A stretch of DNA of 64,000 nt. Origin: Spirochaetia bacterium (GTDB lineage Bacteria > Spirochaetota > Spirochaetia > Treponematales > Rectinemataceae). The notes beneath the pieces were generated by a model. The model was given only the letters and a program-made list of their open reading frames with translations. It had not been told where the DNA came from and made no database searches. Within the stretch, counting starts at the first letter, position 1. Each line of letters begins with the position of its first letter. A program made the position numbers and the translations under genes. This document shows positions 42,653 through 51,369 of the stretch, in pieces. Where the stretch lies: NCBI GenBank assembly GCA_029975555.1, contig JARKOY010000165.1:1-64000 (forward strand), read 5' to 3'.

Positions 42653-43093
42653 TCAACTCCCCTTCGTCTCCTCGCAGACGAGCTCGTCCATGCGGCGCAG
42701 GCGCCGGGAGAGGTCCCGGGCGAGGTTCATGATCATCATGGAAAAGGTCTTGAGGTCGAGCTTGGAGATATCATAGAGGGCCCGATTGGAGATCATCACC
42801 ACGTCGAGAGCCGTCGCTGCCCGAACCGTCGCGATGCTCGGCATAATGTCGAGGAGCTCCATCTCGCCGAAGGTCTCGCCCTCCCTGAGACGAGCGATCA
42901 CCACCCCCTGTTTGATGACATCAACTTCGCCGCTGAGAATGAAGTAAATTTTGTCGTTGGGTTGGCCTTCGACCTGCGGGCACTCGCCGGCCTCGAAGTG
43001 TCCTGTTTCCAAAAGAGGCTTGATCTTCTCGATTTGTTCGGGCGAAACGCCCCCAAAGAGCGAATACTTTTGAAGTGCGTTCACATCGATCAT
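42653..43093 (-). CDS. Cyclic-nucleotide-binding-fold protein (Crp/Fnr-type N-domain only)
   Basis: A 146-residue protein that is essentially one cNMP-binding beta-roll (residues 5-115) plus a C-terminal helix. The phosphate-binding cassette reads GETFGEMELLDIMPSIATVR: the FGE is present, but the usual P-R-A-T arginine is Ser (PSIAT), so nucleotide binding is doubtful. There is no DNA-binding domain. I start it at ATG 43093 behind GGGGGAT. It lies just downstream of the diguanylate cyclase gene (46 bases) and may be cotranscribed with it. Confidence 0.8.
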   Translation of the reverse strand: MIDVNALQKYSLFGGVSPEQIEKIKPLLETGHFEAGECPQVEGQPNDKIYFILSGEVDVIKQGVVIARLREGETFGEMELLDIMPSIATVRAATALDVVMISNRALYDISKLDLKTFSMMIMNLARDLSRRLRRMDELVCEETKGS

Positions 43094-43139
43094 TTTCTGC
43101 GATCCCCCAACGAATGCTAAGACTTTTATAGTATAAATA

Positions 43140-44492
43140 TTATAGAATAGCAACTCTGTTCCTTCCGCCTTCTTTTGCGGCGTAGAGCGATTCATCGGCG
43201 CGCTTTACCAAGATTTCTGCGGATGTAGCATCAAAATCTGGCCAGGAGGTAGCCCCTCCTGAAATTGTCAGCCTGATCCGCTGTGAACCATACTGGAACT
43301 CCGATTCTTCGACCATGTGACGAATGCGCTCTGCAATTTGGTAGGTATCGATCATCGATGCTCCCGGAAGAATAGTCATGAATTCTTCCCCGCCGTACCG
43401 CATTGCAATATCGCCTTCTCGAAGTGCACTTCGTATTATCTTGGAAAGGAACACCAGCACCTTGTCCCCAACTTGATGGCCATATGTGTCGTTTACGAGC
43501 TTGAAATGATCGAGATCAAATATGCAGACGCCAATCGGCGCGCTGTTACGGACAGCCCGGCCAAATTCTTCCTGAAGACGAGCCATGCCGAAACGTCTGT
43601 TGAAAAGACCGGTGAGCGAATCATTTGCGGCTAACCGTTGCAGCTGGTCATAAGAGAGCGAGTTGCGGATTGCCACAGAAAGGTTCGGAGACAGAAGATC
43701 GAGCGTGTGCTGTGCTTCTTCGCTTGGTTTACGGACAAATGCGAGCAGCATAATTGCCAGCACCACATCGTGATACACAACTGGCTCGAGAATTATCGAA
43801 GCAGGCCTAAATGTCAGCAATACTCCTTCTACCGCGATATTCTCGGGCAGCTCGATCGTAATTCGCTTTTTCCCCTGGGCTGCTCGTTTGATGAAATCCT
43901 TGTCCTTCAAGGTTTCGACTCCGTCGAGGCGAAAGGAGGCTGCTGGTCGAAGCTCATCATTCTCTTCGATCAAAAGTGCCCCTGCTTCGGCGCCTGTGTA
44001 CTCAAGCATCACTGGAAGCATGCTCTCGGCAAGATCTTCCAGTTCCAGGCGAGACGACAAAAGTTTTGAGAACGATTTGACCATTGTTTCTCGTTGAAAT
44101 GAGGCGTATAGATCACTGATGAGCTGATTGTACGATTCAGCACACTCTCCGAGCTCGTCATCGGAATCTTTCTTCACCATGCATTCCTGGGGGCTGCACG
44201 TCGCGATGATCTCCTCGTGTGTTTTGCTCGAAATGTAGCCGCTGATCCGCTTCATTTTATCGGCAATAAGGTGAAGCCGCGAGCCGACCACTGACTTGGC
44301 AAGAAGAATATTCACTGCACCGACAATCAAGCCGGCGATAATGCAGACAAGAAAAAACCAAGGCTGCATCGTATAAGAAGTCGGCATGCCGAGCAGCATC
44401 ATGAAGAATGGAAACACCACTCCAATGGCAAAGCCGAAGCCCATCATATAGATCGCAAGATCTGTAAAAATGCGCCGAGAAAACCTGACCAT
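43140..44492 (-). CDS. Membrane diguanylate cyclase with GAF-like sensor (GGDEF)
   Basis: A 450-residue protein: two membrane helices (about residues 10-70), a HAMP-like helical stretch, a GAF-like domain (about residues 120-270), and a GGDEF domain. The active site is GGEEF (RYGGEEFMTIL), a functional variant, preceded by ANDSLTGLFNRR and FDLDHFKLVNDTYGH. It should make cyclic di-GMP. No inhibitory-site RxxD is seen directly before GGEEF (SALREGDIAMR), although ALREGD lies close to it. The start is ATG 44492 with GGAGGGG upstream. Confidence 0.9.
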   Translation of the reverse strand: MVRFSRRIFTDLAIYMMGFGFAIGVVFPFFMMLLGMPTSYTMQPWFFLVCIIAGLIVGAVNILLAKSVVGSRLHLIADKMKRISGYISSKTHEEIIATCSPQECMVKKDSDDELGECAESYNQLISDLYASFQRETMVKSFSKLLSSRLELEDLAESMLPVMLEYTGAEAGALLIEENDELRPAASFRLDGVETLKDKDFIKRAAQGKKRITIELPENIAVEGVLLTFRPASIILEPVVYHDVVLAIMLLAFVRKPSEEAQHTLDLLSPNLSVAIRNSLSYDQLQRLAANDSLTGLFNRRFGMARLQEEFGRAVRNSAPIGVCIFDLDHFKLVNDTYGHQVGDKVLVFLSKIIRSALREGDIAMRYGGEEFMTILPGASMIDTYQIAERIRHMVEESEFQYGSQRIRLTISGGATSWPDFDATSAEILVKRADESLYAAKEGGRNRVAIL

Positions 44493-44613
44493 CAACCGCC
44501 CCTCCGGATTAGGCAATAGTAGTCGGAGAAAGAGGTAAAATCAAGCAAAAAAAGCATCCGCCTTCTATACGCAGGCCGTTTCAGGTTAGTAAAGGGCCTT
44601 CAGCGCCAAAGTG

Positions 44614-45567
44614 TCAGCGTTTGCCCGAATCGTAAATCTCGCCTGCAGCCTTCGGCCCGACGGATTTGCCCGCAAAGAAGAGGAGCGCGATGATGGTGAG
44701 CAGATAGGGCAGAATATAGAAAAATTCACCCGGCAGTCCAGCGAGGAATGGTATATCCTTCGCATAGAACGAGAGCGCAGTAGAAAAGCCGAAGAAGAGC
44801 CCCGCCCCGAGCACGCCAAAGGGGTTCCATTTCCCGAAGACCAGCGACGCGAGCGATATGAAGCCCGTGCCGTGGATCGACACGAGGGTGTACTGGATGT
44901 CAGCCGTCAGCACCATGACCGCCCCGCCGAGCCCGCCGAGCGCCCCCGACACGAGCACGCCGAAATAGCGCATCTTCGCCACATTGATGCCCATGCTGGC
45001 CGCCGCTTGAGGATGCTCGCCACAGGCTCTCATGCGCAGACCGAGCGGCGTCTTGTACACGACGAACCACGTGAGGAGCACCATCGCAATCGCGATGTAG
45101 AAGGTCGGGTACACCTGATCGAAGAACATGCGGCCGAGTACGGGTATCTTGCTCAGGCCTGGCACGCTGAATTTCTGAATGCCGTTGGAAAAGGCGCGTG
45201 TCCTCTGCTGATGGAAGATGATCTGACAGAGATACACGGTGAGTCCGCTGGCGAGAATGTTGAGGGCAGTGCCCGAGATCACCTGGTCGGCCTTGAGGTT
45301 GATGCTCGCGACCGCGTGGAGAACGCTGAACACGACACCCGAAAGCAGCCCGGCCAGTAGACCATACCACGCCGCCGCAGGCGTCGTGTTCTCCAGCAGC
45401 ACCGTCACCGTGGCTCCCGTGAAGGCTCCGACCATCATGATGCCCTCGAGTGCGATATTGACGATGCCGGAGCGCTCGCTGAAGAGCCCGCCGAGCGCGG
45501 TCAAAATGATGGGCGCCGAAAACATGAGCGCGATGGGAAACATCTGCAGAAAAAGCTCGAAAGTCAT
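44614..45567 (-). CDS. BMP/nucleoside-type ABC transporter permease 2
   Basis: A 317-residue permease of the branched-chain/ribose superfamily, in the subgroup paired with BMP-family binding proteins (NupQ/YufQ-like). About eight to nine membrane segments; SERSGIVNIALEGIMMVGAF and LRMRACGEHPQAAASMGINV are its conserved cytoplasmic loop motifs. It forms the inner-membrane channel with the upstream permease. Its start overlaps the stop of that permease (ATGA). Likely substrates are purine nucleosides or related compounds, by family. Confidence 0.9.
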   Translation of the reverse strand: MTFELFLQMFPIALMFSAPIILTALGGLFSERSGIVNIALEGIMMVGAFTGATVTVLLENTTPAAAWYGLLAGLLSGVVFSVLHAVASINLKADQVISGTALNILASGLTVYLCQIIFHQQRTRAFSNGIQKFSVPGLSKIPVLGRMFFDQVYPTFYIAIAMVLLTWFVVYKTPLGLRMRACGEHPQAAASMGINVAKMRYFGVLVSGALGGLGGAVMVLTADIQYTLVSIHGTGFISLASLVFGKWNPFGVLGAGLFFGFSTALSFYAKDIPFLAGLPGEFFYILPYLLTIIALLFFAGKSVGPKAAGEIYDSGKR

Positions 45568-46658
45568 ACGCGATCCCCTTCCGTACTGGGTGCCTGTCTG
45601 CGTTCGAATTTGTCGAGGACCATCTTGATGCCGAACTTCATCGCGACGAAGAGCACGATGGAAGCCTGAATGATGCCCGCGATCTCGCGAGGAATCCCCT
45701 GGGACTGCATGAGCGGCTGGGCTGCCTTAAGGCCTCCGAAGAGCAGGCCGGCCAAAAGGATGCCCGTAGCCTCGTTGCCGCCGACGAGGGCAACCGCGAT
45801 GCCGTCGAAGCCGTAGCCTTCGGCGGCCTGGATGACGCGTCCGAAGTTGAAGGTGCCCACGGTGATCACGGCGCCCGCAAGCCCCGCGAAGGCGCCCGCG
45901 ATCGCCATGGACGCGATGATGTTGCGGCTGACCTTCATGCCGGCGTAGCGGGCCGCATCTTTGTTGTAGCCGACGGCGCGCAGCGAATATCCGAAGGTCG
46001 TTTTATTGATGATAAAAGAAAATAGCACGACGGCGACGATGACCGGAATAAAGCCCCAGTTGAGGCGCGACTGCCGCGTGATGTTTTCTAAAAAAGGAGA
46101 TTTGAGCAGGGCGCTCATCGGGAAGGGCGCCGTCTTGACCCTGTCGACGCTCCCGAAGATGTGCAGAATGACGAAGTTGTTGAAGTGTAAGGCGATGTAG
46201 TTCATCATAATAGTGACGACGACTTCGTGCACATTGTAGCGGGCCTTCAGAAAGCCCGGAATGGCGCCCCAGAGGGCCCCGCCCAGAATCCCGGCGATCA
46301 GGACGAGGGGCAGGTGGACCGCCCGAGGCGCGTCCACGAGGAGCGCCACGGCCGTCGCCGAAATCGAGCCGATCATAAGCTGACCCTCTGCGCCAATGCT
46401 AAAGAGCCCAGTCCGCGACGCAAACGCAAACGAGAGCCCCGTGAGGATGATCGGCATGGCCTGAATGATGAATTCGCCGATGTACCGGGTATTGATGGGT
46501 TGCCCGTTCACGATGTCGATACCTGAAAAGCCTTTGACGATCGCAGCGAACATCGACAGCGGCGAACGGCCGGTGAGGATCACGATGAGGGAACCCAACA
46601 CGAATCCCAAGAGCACCGCGATGAGCGGAAGCACGATCTTTTCTTTTCTTGCTGTCAT
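45564..46658 (-). CDS. BMP/nucleoside-type ABC transporter permease 1
   Basis: A 364-residue membrane permease (NupP/YufP-like) with about nine membrane segments. Family motifs are FAFASRTGLFSIGAEGQLMI and YSLRAVGYNKDAARYAGMKV, the latter being the coupling-helix region that docks on the ATPase. It lies 15 bases after the ATPase gene and overlaps the second permease. The substrate specificity (nucleoside or similar) is by family and by proximity to deoC. Confidence 0.9.
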   Translation of the reverse strand: MTARKEKIVLPLIAVLLGFVLGSLIVILTGRSPLSMFAAIVKGFSGIDIVNGQPINTRYIGEFIIQAMPIILTGLSFAFASRTGLFSIGAEGQLMIGSISATAVALLVDAPRAVHLPLVLIAGILGGALWGAIPGFLKARYNVHEVVVTIMMNYIALHFNNFVILHIFGSVDRVKTAPFPMSALLKSPFLENITRQSRLNWGFIPVIVAVVLFSFIINKTTFGYSLRAVGYNKDAARYAGMKVSRNIIASMAIAGAFAGLAGAVITVGTFNFGRVIQAAEGYGFDGIAVALVGGNEATGILLAGLLFGGLKAAQPLMQSQGIPREIAGIIQASIVLFVAMKFGIKMVLDKFERRQAPSTEGDRV

Positions 46659-46673
46659 CGATTCTCCCTCCGT

Positions 46674-48230
46674 TCAGGCGCGAGCCGCTTCGTGGACAAG
46701 ACGCGAAGCGCCGCCGCTTTTTCGGAGCGCTCCGGACATCATGAGGCCGAGCTCGTTCTCGTTGGTCGACGCCGCATCCACGATGCCCACGATTTCACCG
46801 TTGTAGATCACCGCGATCCGATCGGAAACATCCATGATCTCGTCGAGCTCCAGAGAGACGAGCAGTATCGCCTTGTTCTTGTCGCGTTCTTCGATGATCC
46901 GCCTGTGGATGTATTCGATGGCACCGACGTCCAGGCCGCGGGTGGGCTGAACCACGACGAAGACTTCGGGCGAGCGGTCGATCTCGCGCGCGACGATCGC
47001 CTTCTGCTGATTGCCGCCGGACATGGCGCGCGCCGGCGTCATGGCGCCCTGACCGGAGCGCACGTCGAATTCACGGATGAGCCTCTGCGCGTTCTCGAGA
47101 ATCGCTTTTCTCCTCAAAATGCCGCGGCTTGCAAAGGGCCTTTCGTAGTAATTGTGGATGATGAAGTTTTCTCCCAGCGTGAAATCGAGCACAAGGCCGT
47201 ATTTCTGACGGTCCTCGGGGATGTGCCCGAGGCCGAGGTCTATCCTCTCTTTGATCGAGAGGTTCGTTATCTCTTTATCCTTCAAAAAAATCTTACCGGA
47301 TTCCACCTTGGTCAGCCCTGTGATCGCGTACACCAGCTCTGCCTGCCCATTGCCGTCGATGCCACAGAGGCCTAAGACTTCGCCCGCGCGCACCGAGAGC
47401 GACAGATTCTTGACGCCAAGCACTCCCTTGACGTTCTTCACATTGAGCTGCTCGATGCGCAGAAGCTCATCGCCCGGCTTTGCGGGCCCCTTGTCGACAT
47501 GAAAACTGACCTGGCGACCGACCATCATCTCGGCCATCCTCTGTTCGTCGGTATCTGCGACAGGCACTGTGCTGACGAGTTTGCCCCGACGCAGCACCGT
47601 ACAGGTGTCCGCAACTTCCTTAATTTCTTTGAGCTTGTGCGTGATGAGCAAGATAGTCTTGCCCTCCTCCACCAGCCTCCTCATGATCTGCATGAGCTCG
47701 TGTATCTCTTGGGGCGTGAGGACCGCCGTGGGCTCGTCGAAGATGAGGATCTCCGCGTCGCGGTAGAGCATCTTGAGTATCTCGACGCGCTGCTGCATGC
47801 TGACCGAAATATCCTCGATCTTCGCGCGCGGATCCACCGCAAGCCCATAGAGTTTCGAGAGATCCTCGACCTTTTGTTCTGCGGCGCGGATGTCGATGAC
47901 CGGCCCTTTTCGAGGTTCCATGCCGAGGATGATGTTCTCGGTCACCGTAAAGTTGTGGACGAGCTTGAAGTGCTGATGCACCATGCCTATACCGAGCGAC
48001 GTCGCGACATTGGGGTCGCTGATCTTGACCTCTTTGCCTCGTACGCGGATCGAGCCACTGTCTGGCTGATACAGGCCGAACAGAATGCTCATCAGTGTGG
48101 ATTTTCCGGCACCATTTTCGCCCAAAAGAGCGTGGATCGACCGTTCTTCGATCTGAAGCGTGATGTCGTCGTTTGCTCTGATTCCGGGGAAATCCTTCGT
48201 GATGTGAAGCATCTCTACGATGTACGACAC
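46674..48230 (-). CDS. ABC ATPase of the BMP/nucleoside transporter (two ATPase domains)
   Basis: A 518-residue fused double ATPase (NupO/YufO-like). Domain 1 has Walker A GENGAGKST and Walker B ILIFDEPTAVL with a diverged signature (SMQQRVEILK). Domain 2 has a degenerate Walker A (GIDGNGQAEL) but the strong signature SGGNQQKAIVARE. One functional and one degenerate site is the rule in this subfamily. A TATACT-like -10 (minus strand, 48282-48277) upstream suggests its own promoter. The pstSCA genes lie just before it; this is not a PstB. Confidence 0.92.
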   Translation of the reverse strand: MSYIVEMLHITKDFPGIRANDDITLQIEERSIHALLGENGAGKSTLMSILFGLYQPDSGSIRVRGKEVKISDPNVATSLGIGMVHQHFKLVHNFTVTENIILGMEPRKGPVIDIRAAEQKVEDLSKLYGLAVDPRAKIEDISVSMQQRVEILKMLYRDAEILIFDEPTAVLTPQEIHELMQIMRRLVEEGKTILLITHKLKEIKEVADTCTVLRRGKLVSTVPVADTDEQRMAEMMVGRQVSFHVDKGPAKPGDELLRIEQLNVKNVKGVLGVKNLSLSVRAGEVLGLCGIDGNGQAELVYAITGLTKVESGKIFLKDKEITNLSIKERIDLGLGHIPEDRQKYGLVLDFTLGENFIIHNYYERPFASRGILRRKAILENAQRLIREFDVRSGQGAMTPARAMSGGNQQKAIVAREIDRSPEVFVVVQPTRGLDVGAIEYIHRRIIEERDKNKAILLVSLELDEIMDVSDRIAVIYNGEIVGIVDAASTNENELGLMMSGALRKSGGASRLVHEAARA

Positions 48231-48317
48231 CTACAACCCCCTGGATTAAGATAGGACTAGGTTACGATGAAGAATGAGTATATCACACTGCGGGTCTTTT
48301 CGCCAGACAGGAAATGG

Positions 48318-49163
48318 TTATCGCTTTTTTCTTGTCCCAATGAAGAGATTGAGGCTCAGCACGAAGATCACGAGGAGCAAGGCCGCCCCCCAGGCCTTCT
48401 GGTGCCAGTCGTCGTAGGGGCTTTTGATGTACTCATAGATCACTAAGGGCAGCGCCGAGACAGGCGCCTTGAAATTCAGGCTGAGGAAGGGGTTGCCAAA
48501 GGCAGTGAAGATGAGGGGCGCGGTCTCCCCACCAGCCCGGGCGATCCCAAGGCCGGCAGCTTCCAGAATGCCGGAAGCCGCCGCGGGCACGACGATCTCG
48601 ACCACCGCGCGCCAGCGGGGCACGCCAAGCGCGAGCGCAGCCTCCAGATACGAGGCCGGCACCATGTCCAGCGATTCCTTTATCATGCTGATCATGAGCG
48701 GCAGCATGACGATCGAAAGCGCAATGCCGCCCGCAAACGCCGAGAACGTCTTGAGGGGTACGACGACCCAGGTGTAGATCACGACGCCTATGACGATGGA
48801 AGGGATGCCCTGAAGGGTGTTGACCACGTTGAGGAGCGCGTCGGCCCTCTTCGAACCTTTGTGTTCGTACAGATAAAGCGCCGTGAGCAGCGAAAGGGGC
48901 AACGCTATGACAATGGCGACAACCAGCACCATGAGCGTGCCGACGATCGCCTGCACGATGCCGCCGCCCACCTCGCCGAAGGGTTTTTGTTGCTGAAAAA
49001 AGAAATCCAGATTGAGTGCCCTGCCGCCATTCACCACGACCTGTGCCAGGATGAGGAGCAAGAGGGCGACCACAACGCCGGCGGGCACCAGCACCGCGAT
49101 TCGAAAGCCTATGTCCCTTCTTTTTCGGCGCTTGTATTCGCCGGCAAAAATATTATTCCCCAT
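48318..49163 (-). CDS. pstA: Phosphate ABC transporter permease PstA
   Basis: A 281-residue inner-membrane permease of the phosphate-specific transporter. Six membrane segments; the coupling motif ASYLEAALALGVPRWRAVVE (EAA loop) and GIARAGGETAPLIFTAFGNP are typical of PstA. I start it at ATG 49163, just inside the pstC end (11-base overlap), with GAGG upstream; a GTG at 49169 is the alternative. pstB does not follow; the next gene belongs to a different ABC family. Confidence 0.92.
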   Translation of the reverse strand: MGNNIFAGEYKRRKRRDIGFRIAVLVPAGVVVALLLLILAQVVVNGGRALNLDFFFQQQKPFGEVGGGIVQAIVGTLMVLVVAIVIALPLSLLTALYLYEHKGSKRADALLNVVNTLQGIPSIVIGVVIYTWVVVPLKTFSAFAGGIALSIVMLPLMISMIKESLDMVPASYLEAALALGVPRWRAVVEIVVPAAASGILEAAGLGIARAGGETAPLIFTAFGNPFLSLNFKAPVSALPLVIYEYIKSPYDDWHQKAWGAALLLVIFVLSLNLFIGTRKKR

Positions 49164-50025
49164 ATGCACCCATCCTCTTGCGCATCAGTGTTCTTCCGAA
49201 CCACCCTGCGATCATCGTGATGATGAAAAGAATTAGGGCGAGCCCCATCATGGCCGAGCGGTGGACGTCGCTTGCAGCCTCGTTGAACTGTGAGGCGATG
49301 ACGCTCGCCAGCGTATTGCCGAGTGAAAACAGCGACGTTGGAATCCGCGTCGCATTCCCGATCAGCATGGTCACCGCCATGGTCTCGCCGAGCGCTCGTC
49401 CGAGCGAGAGCAGAATTCCTGCGAATATGCTTTTCTTCGCAAAAGGCAGCGCGATGCCCGTGATGACTTCTTGCTTCGTAAGGCCGAGAGCGAAGGCGCC
49501 TTCTCGCAAGCCCGCAGGGACATTGACGAGCGCCTCGCGGGTCATCGAGGACATGTAAGGGATGATCATGATCGCGAGCACAAGCGAAGCCGAGAGAATG
49601 CCGGCTCCGTACGGAGGCGCGCCAACCGACGTCGCGAGGCTTCTTACCAACGGAATCACGACCTCGATCCCCCACAGACCGAACACGACCGACGGAATCG
49701 AGGCCAGCACATTGATGAGCGTATTCAGTACCGAGCGGCCCCAGCCAGAACCGACGTACTCGCCCATCACGATCCCTGCGCTGAGTGACAGGGGAATCGC
49801 GATGATAAGGGCGATGGCCGAGGTCATCAGCGTGCCGATTATGAAAGGCAGGGCGCCGAAGCGGGTGGTGACGGGGTTCCACTCGGCGCCATACAAGAAT
49901 GCAACCCCTTCCTGCTTTGCCGCTGGAAGAGATTGCACTACAAGGGTAAACAAAAATCCTGCGAAGATAAAAACGACGACCATCGCTGCAAAACCGAGCA
50001 GGACATTAAACCTTCTGTCATTCAT
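49153..50025 (-). CDS. pstC: Phosphate ABC transporter permease PstC
   Basis: A 290-residue permease with six membrane segments. PstC landmarks are FLYGAEWNPVTTRFGALPFI after the first helix, ASIPSVVFGLWG, the EAA loop PAGLREGAFALGLTKQEVIT and LGRALGETMAVTMLIGN. It pairs with PstA to form the channel. It lies about 110 bases after pstS and overlaps pstA. Confidence 0.93.
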   Translation of the reverse strand: MNDRRFNVLLGFAAMVVVFIFAGFLFTLVVQSLPAAKQEGVAFLYGAEWNPVTTRFGALPFIIGTLMTSAIALIIAIPLSLSAGIVMGEYVGSGWGRSVLNTLINVLASIPSVVFGLWGIEVVIPLVRSLATSVGAPPYGAGILSASLVLAIMIIPYMSSMTREALVNVPAGLREGAFALGLTKQEVITGIALPFAKKSIFAGILLSLGRALGETMAVTMLIGNATRIPTSLFSLGNTLASVIASQFNEAASDVHRSAMMGLALILFIITMIAGWFGRTLMRKRMGAYGE

Positions 50026-50132
50026 GTTCCAAAAACCACATATAGAAAATTTTATTCAACGTCACCCCAATGTCAACGCGGGCCATCCCTGCGGCATCGC
50101 CAGAGCCGGCCCGCGCCACACCGGAACGTGCT

Positions 50133-51179
50133 TTACTTTATCAGCGCCTGGCCATTGTAGGTGATGCTCTTGACGATGGCTTCGGCCGCCTTCACGGCAG
50201 GCGGAGGAAGGGGCGCATAGTCGAGGGCGGTCACATACTGCTGACCGTCGTGGATCATCCACCAGAGAAGCTTCGCAAGCTGCTCAGCCTGCTCTCGGGA
50301 TCGGTTGCCATAGTTCTGCTCGCGGTAGACGACGAGCCAGGTCAGGGAGCTGATAGGATAGCCCTCTTTTGCGTCGGTGTTGACGAGGACGATGCGCGTG
50401 TCCGCGGGGATGGCCCCCGCTGCCGCCGCCGACGTCGATGCGAGAGTCGGATCAATCCAGTTTCCGCTCGAATTCTTGATCGAGGCGACTGCCATGTTGT
50501 TCTGGTTGGCATAGGCCAGTTCGACATAGCCGATTGTGCCCTGCGCCTGCTTGACCACACCCGCGACCCCGGCATTCTGCGCGGCGCCCTGTCCTGCCGG
50601 CCAGCTCACGGAGTTCGCGTTGCCCACCTTGGACTTCCATTCGGCGCTCACTGCGCTCAGGTAGGCGGTGAAATTGAAGGTCGTCCCCGAACCGTCAGAT
50701 CGGTACACAGGCATGATCGCGAGGTTGGGAAGCTTGACGCCGGGGTTGAGGTCGGCGATGGCCTTATCGTTCCACTTCGTGATCTTGCCAAGGTAGATGT
50801 CGGCAACCACCTCTCCGGTGAGCCTGAGCTTCGGGTTGCCGGGGAGGTTGTAGGTGACGACGATTGCGCCGATCACCGTAGGGATGTGGACAACCTGGCC
50901 GGGATACTTGCTGAAGTCAGCATCTTTGATGAACGAATCGGTTCCGCCGAAATCGACGACGCGGTCCTGAATATTTTTGAGGCCGCCCGAGGATCCGATA
51001 CCCTGGTAATTCACCTTGACGCCGGTCAGTTTGTAGTATTCATCGAACATTTTGGTGTAGGCCGGAGCGGGGAACGTCGCGCCTGCGCCCAAGAGCGTCT
51101 GCGCACCGAGTGCGCTTGTCATTCCGACGACAAACAGAGCCAGCAGCACCAGATTCTTCGAAACTACATTTCGTTTCAT
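50133..51179 (-). CDS. pstS: Periplasmic phosphate-binding protein PstS
   Basis: A 348-residue exported binding protein with a signal peptide ending S-A-L-G-A and no lipobox Cys. Phosphate-site motifs are visible: LLGAGATFPAPAY at the mature start, GIGSSGGLKNI, VDFGGTDSF, VYRSDGSGTTFNF and the QGTIGYVELAYA strand. It delivers phosphate to PstCA. The start is ATG 51179 behind GGAGGG. Induction by phosphate limitation is expected for the family but no Pho box is identified. Confidence 0.94.
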   Translation of the reverse strand: MKRNVVSKNLVLLALFVVGMTSALGAQTLLGAGATFPAPAYTKMFDEYYKLTGVKVNYQGIGSSGGLKNIQDRVVDFGGTDSFIKDADFSKYPGQVVHIPTVIGAIVVTYNLPGNPKLRLTGEVVADIYLGKITKWNDKAIADLNPGVKLPNLAIMPVYRSDGSGTTFNFTAYLSAVSAEWKSKVGNANSVSWPAGQGAAQNAGVAGVVKQAQGTIGYVELAYANQNNMAVASIKNSSGNWIDPTLASTSAAAAGAIPADTRIVLVNTDAKEGYPISSLTWLVVYREQNYGNRSREQAEQLAKLLWWMIHDGQQYVTALDYAPLPPPAVKAAEAIVKSITYNGQALIK

Positions 51180-51296
51180 CGCATTTCCCTCCACATCGTT
51201 TTTTAACCGTGTGCGCCCGTACGCCTTTCACGATCTACGACGAGAGGATATTCGGGACACATTAATAGAATTTCTGATTTATGTTAAGAAACAATT

Positions 51297-51331
51297 AAAA
51301 ACGTGGGGCTGCCCAGATGGGCAGCCCCACG
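51297..51331 (-). terminator. Strong terminator after the BMP-family gene
   Basis: A perfect 13-bp stem (CGTGGGGCTGCCC with its complement, 51302-51331) and a four-base loop, followed on the minus strand by five T residues (51301-51297). It should insulate the BMP-protein gene from pstS. Confidence 0.93.
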
Positions 51332-51369
51332 TCGAGCACTGAAATTTAAGCGTTCATGCGCTTATTCGC

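Noticed and set aside
42485-43120. Long plus-strand open frame across tRNA-Leu
   Set aside because: It runs through the tRNA and is antisense to the cNMP-fold gene; no family resemblance.
46674-48230. PstB ATPase
   Set aside because: The gene follows pstA, but it is a fused double ATPase of the BMP/nucleoside family, not the short single-domain PstB.
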